Assembly (NCBI GenBank): GCA_026708115.1
Contig: JAPOVL010000039.1
Location: 62,001 to 126,000 of the forward strand
DNA length: 64,000 nt
From: Chloroflexota bacterium
Lineage (GTDB): Bacteria; Chloroflexota; Anaerolineae; Aggregatilineales; Phototrophicaceae
Direction of reading: 5' to 3'
Below, in pieces: positions 52,637 through 60,727 of this stretch. The notes below the pieces were generated by a model, which did not search any database, had not been told where the DNA came from, and worked only from the letters and a program-made list of their open reading frames with translations. Numbering within the stretch: the first letter of the stretch is position 1; each line of letters starts with the position of its first letter. Both the position numbers and the translations under genes were made by a program.

Positions 52637-52778
52637 GTAGGGGCGACCCTACGCGCGGCGCCGGGTCGCCCGCAAAACCTAGACGAAACGGTGGGCGAGC
52701 TAAGGTTCGCCCCTACATTGACCTTGCAATTTGTTGCATTGTTTTATTGACACTACACTGTATCGAAGTCGGTTGAAA
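52637..52778. repeat. Two palindromic repeats and a GGTTGAAA motif
   Basis: Copies at 52637-52672 (GTAGGGGCGACC...GGTCGCCCG with a longer centre) and 52693-52716 (GGGCGAGC-TAAG-GTTCGCCC), followed by CTGTATCGAAGTCGGTTGAAA at 52758-52778. Rest of the stretch to 52870 shows nothing coding. Confidence 0.65.
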
Positions 52779-52870
52779 TAAAACATTTTCATATAAACAC
52801 AAATGCGCAAAGACCAGGGAGAGCAACTATACTCTAAGATTATTCTCGGTGTTCTCGGTGGTTGTATAAC

Positions 52871-54802
52871 TCAGGACGACAGAAAGCGCTCGGTCAAGGG
52901 TGGGCGCGGATTGCCTTGCCGGTCCACAATGCCGTAGCCGTTGTGCATGCCCTCGGCCCAGGCATACCAAATGATGGCAGCGAATTTACCGGGGTAATTC
53001 ACTTTTAGGTGGCGGACCATATCAGTGGCGTACTTGGTGATGTGGTTGATGTCATCGCCCGGACGATCCAGCACGCCCCATTCAGTCATCCACAAAGGTT
53101 TGTTCGGCAAGACCGAGCTATATGCCCAGACAGACTCGTCGATATGGCCCCAGATGGCGTATTTGGGCTGGTCGTTCAAGCCGCGGCCATAGGGATGGAA
53201 AGCGATGCCGTCGGGCTCGACATCGTCGGGCAAGTCCCGCAGCAGCCGCCGGGCATAGGCGCCCCCGCGTTGGGGGCCGCCGGTGAAGCCACCGGTGACA
53301 ATGTGGACGTCGCTATCGGCGCTGCGGATTGCGCGATAGGCCTGCGCGAACATCTTAGTGTAGTTTTCAGAGGACATCGGCACGGAGGCGACGGCGCTGA
53401 TGGGCGCGTCCTGTTCGTTCCAGATCTGCCAAGCGGAGACCAAATCGCGCGCTGCCCATTGCGCGGCAATATCGCCCATCATCTCGGCGAAGCGCTCGAT
53501 CAAGCGATCCCATTTGGCGTCGGTCATTTGTGGCCAGGGCCAAAACTGCGTCTGCCCTTCACCGTAAGTCTGGTGGCTGGTGGTAAAGACGATGCGGTAG
53601 CCCGCTTCGCGATAAGATTCGACCAAGGGCAAGTAGCGCTCCAGGGCGGCGGCGATGTCTTCGGAACCTCTGAAGTTGGAAACGTTGTAACCGAAGCGCA
53701 GCCAACCCAAGCCGCCCAGACGGGACGCCCCCGGCTTGCCGATATCATGATAGGCGTCGAGGTTCACGCCAACGGGATTGACACCGGGCAAAGCCTCCAG
53801 GCCTTCGCTGGCGGTGGTCGCAGCCAGGTACCAAGCCGCGGTATAGCCTTGAATGCCACTGACCGAGCGGACCTTGATCCATTTGTCGGCGACGCCGATC
53901 TTTTCGATGGCGCGGCCATGATGCTCCAAGGGCTCCAGGAGATCCCAGCTATATACTTTGCCCAGGATCTTGCCACGCCTGCTGGGGACGGTGCGCACGC
54001 GCAAGTTGTCGGTGGTCGGCCGCACCTTGAACTCGGGAATATAGATATAATCACGCGGATTGACAACATTGTCGAGATGGGGAAAGTTCAGGCCCGCGTC
54101 GGGCGGATTCTGCAATATGAGGCGCAAACGATCGTCCTGTGACTTTGCCAGGACTTGTCCCTGGCGGACTTGATCGCCCAGTTTCACCCGCAGCAGCTTG
54201 AGGCCTTCATAGGTCGTGATGAAACGCTCTTCGTCCACAAGCGACTCGACCTGCAAATAGCTGCGATATCCATAATTGTTGCCGGCGCCGGCAAGGCTGA
54301 CGACTTCCCCGGGGGCCCCGCAAATCACGTCGGCATCCGCCTTGCTGCGGAAATCGATACCCTCGCGCAGGTCGCCAAGGCTCTCATTGCTATTGAAGGT
54401 TTCGGCGACGGCCATGGGACGGGCGCTGGTCGGCCAGGCCAGCGCAAAGCGCCTGAAGATATGCGGCACTTCCATTTCCAGCTCGCCGTAGCGATCGTTT
54501 CGCTGGATGCGGCCGTGAACGATGGTACGCAACTGCGCTGGCGTGGCCGCGTTAATCACATCGACCATCACGACGCGGGGATACACGCGGCGGATGTGGG
54601 TCAGCGCCGAGTCCCTCATCCAGGTCAAGGGCACTTCCACGGCGCTCACATTGCGAAAGCGATTCAGGTCGTTGCCCGCGGGCGAACGCACGATCACCAG
54701 GCCCCCGAAATGCGCCTGGTAAGGGAGAGCGACCTCAAGCCATTCATAAAAGTTGTGGTCGGGCAAAACGAGGGCGTGGGAGATGACTTCCTCGGCTGGC
54801 AT
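52871..54802 (-). CDS. Multidomain glycosidase-like protein (degenerate M23, SH3b, TIM barrel)
   Basis: Protein of 643 residues without a signal peptide. Residues about 155-250 look like an M23 (LytM) fold, with GIDFRSKADADVICGAPGEV and GNNYGYRSYLQV and QVRQGQVLAKS, but the zinc ligands are replaced; 270-335 is an SH3b domain (NLRVRTVPSRRGKILGKV, WIKVRSVSGIQGYTAAWYL); from about 365 on there is a TIM-barrel glycosidase-like domain with WQIWNEQD (likely acid/base Glu near residue 465), HIVTGGFTG and WMTEWGV (likely nucleophile Glu) and DGIAFHPYG. Thus predicted to bind and cut a glycan such as peptidoglycan or hemicellulose. Lack of a signal peptide is odd for such a protein. Confidence 0.75.
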   Translation of the reverse strand: MPAEEVISHALVLPDHNFYEWLEVALPYQAHFGGLVIVRSPAGNDLNRFRNVSAVEVPLTWMRDSALTHIRRVYPRVVMVDVINAATPAQLRTIVHGRIQRNDRYGELEMEVPHIFRRFALAWPTSARPMAVAETFNSNESLGDLREGIDFRSKADADVICGAPGEVVSLAGAGNNYGYRSYLQVESLVDEERFITTYEGLKLLRVKLGDQVRQGQVLAKSQDDRLRLILQNPPDAGLNFPHLDNVVNPRDYIYIPEFKVRPTTDNLRVRTVPSRRGKILGKVYSWDLLEPLEHHGRAIEKIGVADKWIKVRSVSGIQGYTAAWYLAATTASEGLEALPGVNPVGVNLDAYHDIGKPGASRLGGLGWLRFGYNVSNFRGSEDIAAALERYLPLVESYREAGYRIVFTTSHQTYGEGQTQFWPWPQMTDAKWDRLIERFAEMMGDIAAQWAARDLVSAWQIWNEQDAPISAVASVPMSSENYTKMFAQAYRAIRSADSDVHIVTGGFTGGPQRGGAYARRLLRDLPDDVEPDGIAFHPYGRGLNDQPKYAIWGHIDESVWAYSSVLPNKPLWMTEWGVLDRPGDDINHITKYATDMVRHLKVNYPGKFAAIIWYAWAEGMHNGYGIVDRQGNPRPPLTERFLSS

Positions 54803-55019
54803 GGCCTGTCCTTGGCTTGCCTATTGGACTGGATGCTTTCACAACTGTAGACCTTTATAGCACAATATCGCATGCCAAGAGCGAGTATACGGTCGCAGCC
54901 AACCGCGCTTGTCTGGGGAGGCGCACTGGATTCCGCGCAGATGACGTATAATAATAGCCGGACGCCGCCATGATCGGCCTCGAGGGGGGGCCGACCTGGC
55001 AAACTCAGGAGCGAGATCG

Positions 55020-55649
55020 ATGGAAATCGACCGCAACAAAGCCTTCAAACTGGTCATCGTCATTTTGGCCACATTGGCTGCGCTGGCGGTGATGAGCACC
55101 ATGGTGCAGTTGATCCAGACGGTGCTGCCCTTCCTGATCATAGGGACAGGCATCTACGTCGGTTATCGCTGGGCTTTGAGCGATGCCGAAGCGCCCAGCG
55201 CCGATGAAGTACAGGAACAGGCGCGGGGCTGGTTTGACCGTTTCCGCCGGAGCAAAGAAGCTGTCGAGACAACAGTAAAAGTTGGCGCGGCGCTGCAAGA
55301 GATGGGCGAAAAAGCCGAGCAAGTCCGCGAAACCGCGGACGCTGTCGTCGCTGGCCAAGCGAGCAAAGCCGGGGAGGCGAAGGCGTCGGCGGAGGAAACG
55401 GCGGCTCAAGACGAAGCGAAGGAATCGCCGCGGGCCGCGCGAGCCCGCCGCCGGGCGAAAGCGGCGCTGAAGAGCGACCCGGGCGGCGCGATCGAATTCA
55501 AAGACCAGGATGTCGTGATCAACAAAGATGATGTCGTACAGCCCGATATCTCTCGGCTGGAAGAGAAGGAAAAAGAGGAACCGCAAGTCAACGACAACGT
55601 TATGGCGCAGATTGAAGAGCGCCGGCGCCGCTTGCACGGCGGCGAATGA
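55020..55649 (+). CDS. Membrane-anchored coiled-coil hypothetical protein
   Basis: Protein of 209 residues with two close membrane helices (about 8-30 and 33-48, LVIVILATLAALAVMS and LIQTVLPFLIIGTGIYV) and a long charged cytosolic part: a coiled-coil (KVGAALQEMGEKAEQVRETADAV), a low-complexity Ala/Glu/Lys stretch, a basic RARRRAKAAL patch, and a C-terminal helix (NDNVMAQIEERRRRL). No family recognised. Start ATG 55020 follows GGAGCGAGATCG. TATAAT at 54947-54952 is a possible -10. Convergent with the kinase gene. Confidence 0.65.
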   Translation: MEIDRNKAFKLVIVILATLAALAVMSTMVQLIQTVLPFLIIGTGIYVGYRWALSDAEAPSADEVQEQARGWFDRFRRSKEAVETTVKVGAALQEMGEKAEQVRETADAVVAGQASKAGEAKASAEETAAQDEAKESPRAARARRRAKAALKSDPGGAIEFKDQDVVINKDDVVQPDISRLEEKEKEEPQVNDNVMAQIEERRRRLHGGE

Positions 55650-55669
55650 GCAAACCCCCGCTTCGCGAT

Positions 55670-57181
55670 TTACTCAGATTGAGCCATCGCCCGGTAGATG
55701 GGCTTCAAGGCCTGATACAGTTCATTGAAAATCGTCAGTTGTCGTCGGTAGTGCCGCGCCCGATCAGGACGCGGGAAGAAGGTTTTGTGGACCTTGATCA
55801 ACTGGCTGGTCGCTTCCTCGAGACTGTTGTAAACGCCGGTCGCGCAGCCGGCTAGCATTGCCACGCCCAGGCTGGCCGCTTCCGATGTATGGATGATCGA
55901 GATGGGCAAATTGGTGATATCGGACTTGATCTGCATCCAGCGTTGGGAGCGCGAACCGCCCCCGATAGCGGTTATGCGATTGATCTCGACGCCGATTTCG
56001 TTCAAGCCGCGTATGCAGAGCGCCTGCTCGTAGGTCAAGCCCTCGAGGATGGCGCGGACGATGTCCTTGCGCTTGCTGTCGAAGCTCAAGCCAAGTATCG
56101 CGCCGGTCGCCGACGGATCGTTGTGCAGGGCGCCGCTGCCGACGAAATAGGGCAGCAAGAGCATGTCGCCCGGCGCATCATCGATCTGCTCGACGATGAC
56201 ATCATAGACATCGCGTCCCGTCTCTTCGGCGATGGCGCGTTCAGCCGCTCCCAGCTCATCGCGATACCAGCGCAGCAAGCGGCCGCCCGTCTGGTTGCCG
56301 CTGAGCGCGATGAAATAGCCCGGCGCCGCATGCGGATAGCAGGACACGTTGTATGCCAGCATTTGCTGCCGCGGCTCGTCGGTAACCGCCACCAGCGCCT
56401 CGGTGGTGCCGATAGCGTACATGGCTGTGCCGGGCTGCAGCACGCCGGCACCCAGCGCCCCGGCCGGCTGATCGTGCCCGCCCGTGACAACCTTTACCCG
56501 GCCCGTGAATCCCAGACTCTCGGCTAGTTGGGCGGGTATCTCGCCGATGATTTCGCCGCTGGGCAGCGCCTTGGCCATGTGATCACGGCGCAGGCCAGCC
56601 GCGGCCAGCAGCTCGTCCGACCAATCCAGCGTATTGACATCAAAAGCCAAGGTGCGCGCCGCCATGCTGTAGTCAACGACCGGCTCGACGCCCAGCTTGT
56701 AGGCTACAAAGTCTACATAGCAGAGGAACTTCCAGGTCCGCTCGATGACCTCCGGCGCGTTGTCGCGCCACCACAGCACTTTCGGCAGGGTATAAATCGT
56801 GCTCATCGGCTGCCCGGTGAGGGCGAAAATGCGCTCCATGCCCAGAGCCGCTTCCATCTCGGCTGTCTGCTTCGCATTGCGCCGGTCGGAGCTGACCGGG
56901 CTGTTCGCCAGCACTTGGCCATCGGCTGTGACCGGTATCATCGCCTCGCCCTGGGACGAGATCGCCAAGGCGGTTACGGGATCAGCCCGCAGCCCGGCAT
57001 TAACCTCGCGCAGGCAGGCGCAGACATGGGACCAGACTTGCTCGGGATCGAGTTCGTACCAGCCGGGATTGGGACTGAGCAGCGGATACTCGCGCCCGGC
57101 GCCCGCCAAAACAGCGCCCGTCTCGTCAAAGGCGACGACTTTGCATCCGGTCGTGCCGACATCAATGCCCATCAAGCTCAT
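55670..57181 (-). CDS. FGGY-family carbohydrate kinase (xylulokinase-like)
   Basis: ATP-dependent sugar kinase of 503 residues. Family parts: GIDVGTTGCKVVAFDETG (phosphate-1 loop), Asp in the GGHDQPAGALGAG segment as catalytic base, and the C-terminal adenosine-binding AIGGGSRSQRWMQIKSDI. It is closest in pattern to xylulokinases (and related L-ribulokinase/fuculokinase). ABC-transporter and class II aldolase genes lie upstream on the same strand, consistent with phosphorylating an imported ketose for cleavage. A relic of a permease 3' end stands 8 bases upstream of the ATG, which shows that a permease once directly preceded this gene. Confidence 0.9.
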   Translation of the reverse strand: MSLMGIDVGTTGCKVVAFDETGAVLAGAGREYPLLSPNPGWYELDPEQVWSHVCACLREVNAGLRADPVTALAISSQGEAMIPVTADGQVLANSPVSSDRRNAKQTAEMEAALGMERIFALTGQPMSTIYTLPKVLWWRDNAPEVIERTWKFLCYVDFVAYKLGVEPVVDYSMAARTLAFDVNTLDWSDELLAAAGLRRDHMAKALPSGEIIGEIPAQLAESLGFTGRVKVVTGGHDQPAGALGAGVLQPGTAMYAIGTTEALVAVTDEPRQQMLAYNVSCYPHAAPGYFIALSGNQTGGRLLRWYRDELGAAERAIAEETGRDVYDVIVEQIDDAPGDMLLLPYFVGSGALHNDPSATGAILGLSFDSKRKDIVRAILEGLTYEQALCIRGLNEIGVEINRITAIGGGSRSQRWMQIKSDITNLPISIIHTSEAASLGVAMLAGCATGVYNSLEEATSQLIKVHKTFFPRPDRARHYRRQLTIFNELYQALKPIYRAMAQSE

Positions 57182-57189
57182 AATTTTCC

Positions 57190-57234
57190 TTATCCCCGGA
57201 CGGCGCCAGATGTCAAACCGGAAACCATAAAGCG
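57190..57234 (-). pseudogene. Relic copy of a sugar-permease 3' end
   Basis: Encodes RFMVSGLTSGAVRG and a stop on the minus strand, identical in amino acids to the last 14 residues of the intact permease (58753-58797). DNA copies differ at 7 of 45 positions, all synonymous third positions (including TAA/TAG). The relic ends 8 bases before the kinase ATG. Upstream of it the similarity stops within a few bases and a C-rich repeat begins at 57243. Confidence 0.75.
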
Positions 57235-57242
57235 CATATCCT

Positions 57243-57273
57243 ACCCCCTCTAAATCTCCCCCATTGCAATGGG
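57243..57273. repeat. C-rich repeat with CCCCATTGCAATGGGG palindrome, copy 1
   Basis: CCCCCTCTAAATCTCCCC then ATTGCAATGGGG. A near-identical copy is at 60546-60580 in the same operon; a third relation, 60640-60696, has the same stem with the GTAGACACTG module in its centre. Confidence 0.75.
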
Positions 57274-57303
57274 GTTTATATCTCTAATCGCCCATCTGTC
57301 GTT

Positions 57304-57417
57304 TCAGGGTGTGCCGAGTGAACCGAGGATAAGTGGGTAGGACAAGCCGGCCGCGGCGCCAAGGATGAACAGTGTGAGGAGCAGCGCGAGTTTGATTATG
57401 AGGTTGTCGCGTAGCAC
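57304..57417 (-). CDS. Possible small membrane peptide
   Basis: From GTG 57417 a 37-residue peptide reads VLRDNLIIKLALLLTLFILG then AAAGLSYPLILG, a clear single membrane helix. It could be a leftover of a membrane protein or a real small protein. No ribosome site or family support; weak call. Confidence 0.25.
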   Translation of the reverse strand: MLRDNLIIKLALLLTLFILGAAAGLSYPLILGSLGTP

Positions 57418-57430
57418 GGGGCGGCACAAT

Positions 57431-58651
57431 CTAATCTCCCGCGCAGTTCTCACGTTGGCCCGCTTTCGTCCTCTCGACCATGCCATGCATCCAATTCAGC
57501 ACGTCGGGTGGGCTCTCCAATTCGATGGCGACCGCCAACTCTAGCTCCCGGCAGATCACTTCCTCTTTGAAATGGTCGCACACCGCATTCGACGCGTCTT
57601 GAAAAAAGCGCGAGGGTGTATAATGGTGGGCGTGGCAGGCTTCGTGCACAATTACCGCGGATTCGCGCTTATCCCAGCCGTTTACATCGGGGCCATTCCA
57701 ACACCGAAAAAACATGCCAACGGATGAGTGCGCGAAGCCGGAAATGCAGCCTTCCCCCTCCCACGTGATCTGCTGGATTTTGTCAAGGCTGGTGAGCACG
57801 TAATCATAGCGATGTGGCAACTTTTTCAATTCATCGAGCCGTTGCATGTAATACGCGATAAAATCCGGTTCGCCCACGATGCTAAGAACGCGCCCTGGGA
57901 GTTGGCAGTTTGGGAAGGTCGCCCGCCCGGCCGCCCAATCCGAGTCGCTGTTGCACTGCCAGTTGCCCTCACAGCAATTGCTGAATGAGCCGGTAGCCGA
58001 ATCTAATGTGTAGACGGTAGACGGCAGGATTTTGAGCGCGCTGGTGTCGCCGATGATAATCCCCGTGGGCGTCCGGATCACGCGCCCGCTCTCGGGCTGG
58101 GACGATGCCGCCGCGCCGCACTCGTTGTTCTGGAATGCATGATAGCCCGCGGCCCATTCTAGGTCGCTGCCGCATTGCCGATCAACGAAACAGCAATTGT
58201 CGATCTCAGCGGGCGGCGCACTGACCGGCTGGGATGATGTTTGCGCCTGCGAACCCGCCGCCGCGCATTGACCGTTTTGGTATGCCCAATAGCCCGCGGT
58301 CCACTCCTCGTCGGTACTGCACTGGCGATCCACGAAACAGCAATTGTCGACTGGGCCCGTTGTCTGTGTTTGCGCCTGCTGGGTGGTCTCGACGCGGCTG
58401 TGATTTACCCAGCTCGCCATCCAGAGCTCTCGACCGTTCCGGCTGATTCGCAGCCAGCGGTTGACTTCGCCCAGCACGGACAGCGTTGTGCCGCCCGACA
58501 CGGTTTCCACGATGCTCGCGCTGAGGCTGTTTGATGCGCGCAAGTTCGTGCTGGAGGCGACGCGTATCGACCAGCCCTGCGCCGATACAATTGCACAGCC
58601 GAGGAATAGCAACGCCAATGTGAAACACGAGTTTATCTTCATAAGCAACAC
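57431..58651 (-). CDS. Secreted SH3b / Cys-rich repeat / HExxH metallopeptidase-like protein
   Basis: Exported protein of 406 residues. Signal peptide at 1-24 (ends VSAQG); an SH3b domain at about 27-85 (TNLRASNSLSASIVETV, WLRISRNGRELWMASWV); two copies of a Cys-rich unit NCCFVDRQC..EW..GY at about 102-129 and 152-179 plus a third looser unit NCCEGNWQC at about 225-250; and a C-terminal domain with HEACHAHHY near residue 334, an HExxH zinc-site motif, preceded by AVIV. I have no named family for the repeat; it looks like a binding module joined to a zincin. The gene sits inside the sugar operon between permease and kinase and is probably inserted. A degrading or cell-wall role is inference. 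Confidence 0.7.
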   Translation of the reverse strand: MLLMKINSCFTLALLFLGCAIVSAQGWSIRVASSTNLRASNSLSASIVETVSGGTTLSVLGEVNRWLRISRNGRELWMASWVNHSRVETTQQAQTQTTGPVDNCCFVDRQCSTDEEWTAGYWAYQNGQCAAAGSQAQTSSQPVSAPPAEIDNCCFVDRQCGSDLEWAAGYHAFQNNECGAAASSQPESGRVIRTPTGIIIGDTSALKILPSTVYTLDSATGSFSNCCEGNWQCNSDSDWAAGRATFPNCQLPGRVLSIVGEPDFIAYYMQRLDELKKLPHRYDYVLTSLDKIQQITWEGEGCISGFAHSSVGMFFRCWNGPDVNGWDKRESAVIVHEACHAHHYTPSRFFQDASNAVCDHFKEEVICRELELAVAIELESPPDVLNWMHGMVERTKAGQRENCAGD

Positions 58652-58752
58652 TCCTTTTTAACGGGGAGAGACTATTCACATGGTCTAATTGTCAACTTGA
58701 GCAATCCCGTCTTTTAGTGTTTCGAAAAGGTAGCCAAAGGCAGGATTGAAAT

Positions 58753-59610
58753 CTACCCGCGCACTGCGCCCGATGTCAAACCGGAAACCATGAAGCGTTG
58801 CATAAGATAGTAGACCACGATGACCGGCAGCGTGATCAGCGTGAGGATGGCGAACATGGGACCGGGCCGCATCATGAATTGTCCGCTGTAGACCAGCGGC
58901 ACCAGCGTCAAGGGCTTGACCTGGTTGGTATTCATGGTCACCAGCGCCAGGATGAATTCGTTCCAGGAAGTCATGAATTGCCAGATGATGACGACGGCGA
59001 TGGCGGGCCAGCTCACCGGCATCATGATGCGCCAATAGATGCCAAATGGCGTACAGCCGTCGAGGATCGCCGCTTCTTCAATTTCTTTCAGGAAGCCGGC
59101 GAAAAAGCTGCGCAAGATGACGATGGCGAAGGGCACGCCCAAAGCCGTATAAGGTAGGATAAGCCCGAGATACTTGTCATTGAGCCCCAAGGCTTTGTTG
59201 ATCTGAAAGATCGGCACGACAAGGGTTGGGATCGGCAACATCAAGGTCATGATGAGCAGATAGAACCAGATATCGCGCGCGAAGAACTTCAAGCGCGCCA
59301 GGGCGAAGGCCGCCAGTGAACTGATCGCCACCACCAGGAAAACCGAGGGCACGGTCACCGCCATGCTGTTGATGAAATGCTGGACGATCTCGGCATCTTC
59401 AAAGACGGTGACGTAGTTTTTCAGGCTGACGCCGCTGATGAGCATGCCGCCGAAACGCGGCGCGCGTTGGTCGGGCGGCATCAACGACACCACCAGCATC
59501 ATGATGATGGGCACCAGCCAGACCAGCGCCAGGATCGTGACAAAGACAAAAGCTAAAGTCTTGCCCAAACGGCGCGGTGATCGTGGATGCCTGCTCTTCT
59601 TCGCTTTCAT
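58753..59610 (-). CDS. Sugar ABC transporter permease, MalG type
   Basis: Membrane subunit of a CUT1-family sugar importer, 285 residues, six helices. The EAA loop is FLKEIEEAAILDGCTPFGIYW near residues 180-200, where the ATPase binds. The C-terminus RFMVSGLTSGAVRG is the conserved end of this family. It is the third gene of the transport part of the operon (32 bases after the other permease). No ATPase gene is present, so a shared MsmX/MalK-like ATPase coded elsewhere must serve it. Confidence 0.93.
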   Translation of the reverse strand: MKAKKSRHPRSPRRLGKTLAFVFVTILALVWLVPIIMMLVVSLMPPDQRAPRFGGMLISGVSLKNYVTVFEDAEIVQHFINSMAVTVPSVFLVVAISSLAAFALARLKFFARDIWFYLLIMTLMLPIPTLVVPIFQINKALGLNDKYLGLILPYTALGVPFAIVILRSFFAGFLKEIEEAAILDGCTPFGIYWRIMMPVSWPAIAVVIIWQFMTSWNEFILALVTMNTNQVKPLTLVPLVYSGQFMMRPGPMFAILTLITLPVIVVYYLMQRFMVSGLTSGAVRG

Positions 59611-59641
59611 CCGCCTGCCAAGCCGGCTCTAATTTCCATCT

Positions 59642-60529
59642 CTAATTACCAATCGTGAAGCGCGAACCGAGGACGCGCACCTGGAAGACGCTGGCGCTTA
59701 GGGCGATCACCAGCAGCACCACAGCCACGGCCGAGGCATAGCCCATGCTCTGCAGCGGAAATGCTTTCAGGAAAATATAAGTTGGGAGCATCTCCGTTGC
59801 GTGGTTGGGCCCGCCTTTGGTCAACATGTAGACCAGGGCAAAGGTCTGCAACGTGCCGATGACGCCCAGCAGGATCAAAGTCAGGTGTACGTGGCGCAGC
59901 ATGGGCCAGATGATATGTTGAACGCGCTGCCGGATGCTGGCGCCATCGACTTCGGCGGCGCTGAGCACTTCTTCGGGCAAGCCTTGCAAACCTGCCACGT
60001 ACATCAGCATGGAAAAGCCGGTCCATTGCCAAACGTTGACGAAAATGGTGGAAAAAATGGCGATTTTGGGATCGGACAAATAGGGCTGGACCAGAAAGCG
60101 CGCGCCGGTTTCAAAGCCGATATCGGCCAGCAAGCCGCCGAAGGGCGCGTATATGCGTTGCCAGATAATGCCCAGCACGACCGGCGAAATAATCGCCGGC
60201 ATGAAGAAGATAATGCGAAAGATGTTCTGAAAGGGGATTCCCGAGGTCAAGATGCTCGCGAGGGCAAAGCCCAGGAACATCTGCGGGAAGATGGTCAGGA
60301 ATGTCCAGTAGAGCGAATTGCGGATCGCCAAAGCGAAAGACCGGTCGTCGGTGAACATCTCGACATAGTTCTGCACGCCGACGTAGGCCGCCTCGTTGAT
60401 GCCGTCCCAATCATACAAGCTGGCGCCAAAGATATAAAAGATGGGATAGAGCACAAAGACGACAAACAAGATCATGGCCGGCGCCATGAAAAACAGACCT
60501 TGATTGTCGATGAGCCATTTGCGAGACAT
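59642..60529 (-). CDS. Sugar ABC transporter permease, MalF type
   Basis: Partner permease of about 295 residues. The first helix is GLFFMAPAMILFVVFVLYPIFYIFG; the EAA-like loop reads LQGLPEEVLSAAEVDGASIRQRVQHI; later helices include ALVYMLTKGGPNHATEML and MGYASAVAVVLLVIALSASVFQVRVLG. I chose ATG 60529 (MSRKWLIDNQ) over the longer frame from 60592 that runs through the C-rich repeat. Forms the channel with the MalG-type protein for sugar uptake. Confidence 0.9.
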   Translation of the reverse strand: MSRKWLIDNQGLFFMAPAMILFVVFVLYPIFYIFGASLYDWDGINEAAYVGVQNYVEMFTDDRSFALAIRNSLYWTFLTIFPQMFLGFALASILTSGIPFQNIFRIIFFMPAIISPVVLGIIWQRIYAPFGGLLADIGFETGARFLVQPYLSDPKIAIFSTIFVNVWQWTGFSMLMYVAGLQGLPEEVLSAAEVDGASIRQRVQHIIWPMLRHVHLTLILLGVIGTLQTFALVYMLTKGGPNHATEMLPTYIFLKAFPLQSMGYASAVAVVLLVIALSASVFQVRVLGSRFTIGN

Positions 60530-60545
60530 TGTCGCGAAGTTCAAC

Positions 60546-60580
60546 CCCCCTCTAAATCTCCCCCCATTGCAATGGGGGGA
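60546..60580. repeat. C-rich repeat, copy 2
   Basis: CCCCCTCTAAATCTCCCC then ATTGCAATGGGG, with a perfect 20-base palindrome of C6-ATTGCAAT-G6. Lies 17 bases upstream of the MalF-type start. Confidence 0.75.
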
Positions 60581-60639
60581 GACTTTGATCACGTTAGGCG
60601 ACCTTTCCCCTTACAGCGAGACCGTGAGATTCCCGACAG

Positions 60640-60696
60640 AAGCCCCCTCTCCATTGCGATGGCGCACGTAGACACTGCGCAACGGGAGGGGGGCTT
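60640..60696. repeat. C-rich hairpin carrying the GTAGACACTG module
   Basis: AGCCCCCTCTCCATTGCGATGG, then CGCACGTAGACACTGCGC, then a matching G-rich arm GGGAGGGGGGCTT. The arms pair, so a hairpin is interrupted by the module. Located in the 118-base region between binding protein stop and permease start. Confidence 0.6.
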
Positions 60697-60727
60697 GGGG
60701 GGGAGGGGTTAGACCACCCTAATCCAA

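Noticed and set aside
52380..52720. Possible CRISPR array because of clustered palindromes
   Set aside because: Arms and spacing vary, orientation alternates, and there is no constant repeat with unique spacers and no cas gene.
53009..54142. Plus-strand frame of 377 codons
   Set aside because: Antisense shadow of the multidomain glycosidase; no independent family match.
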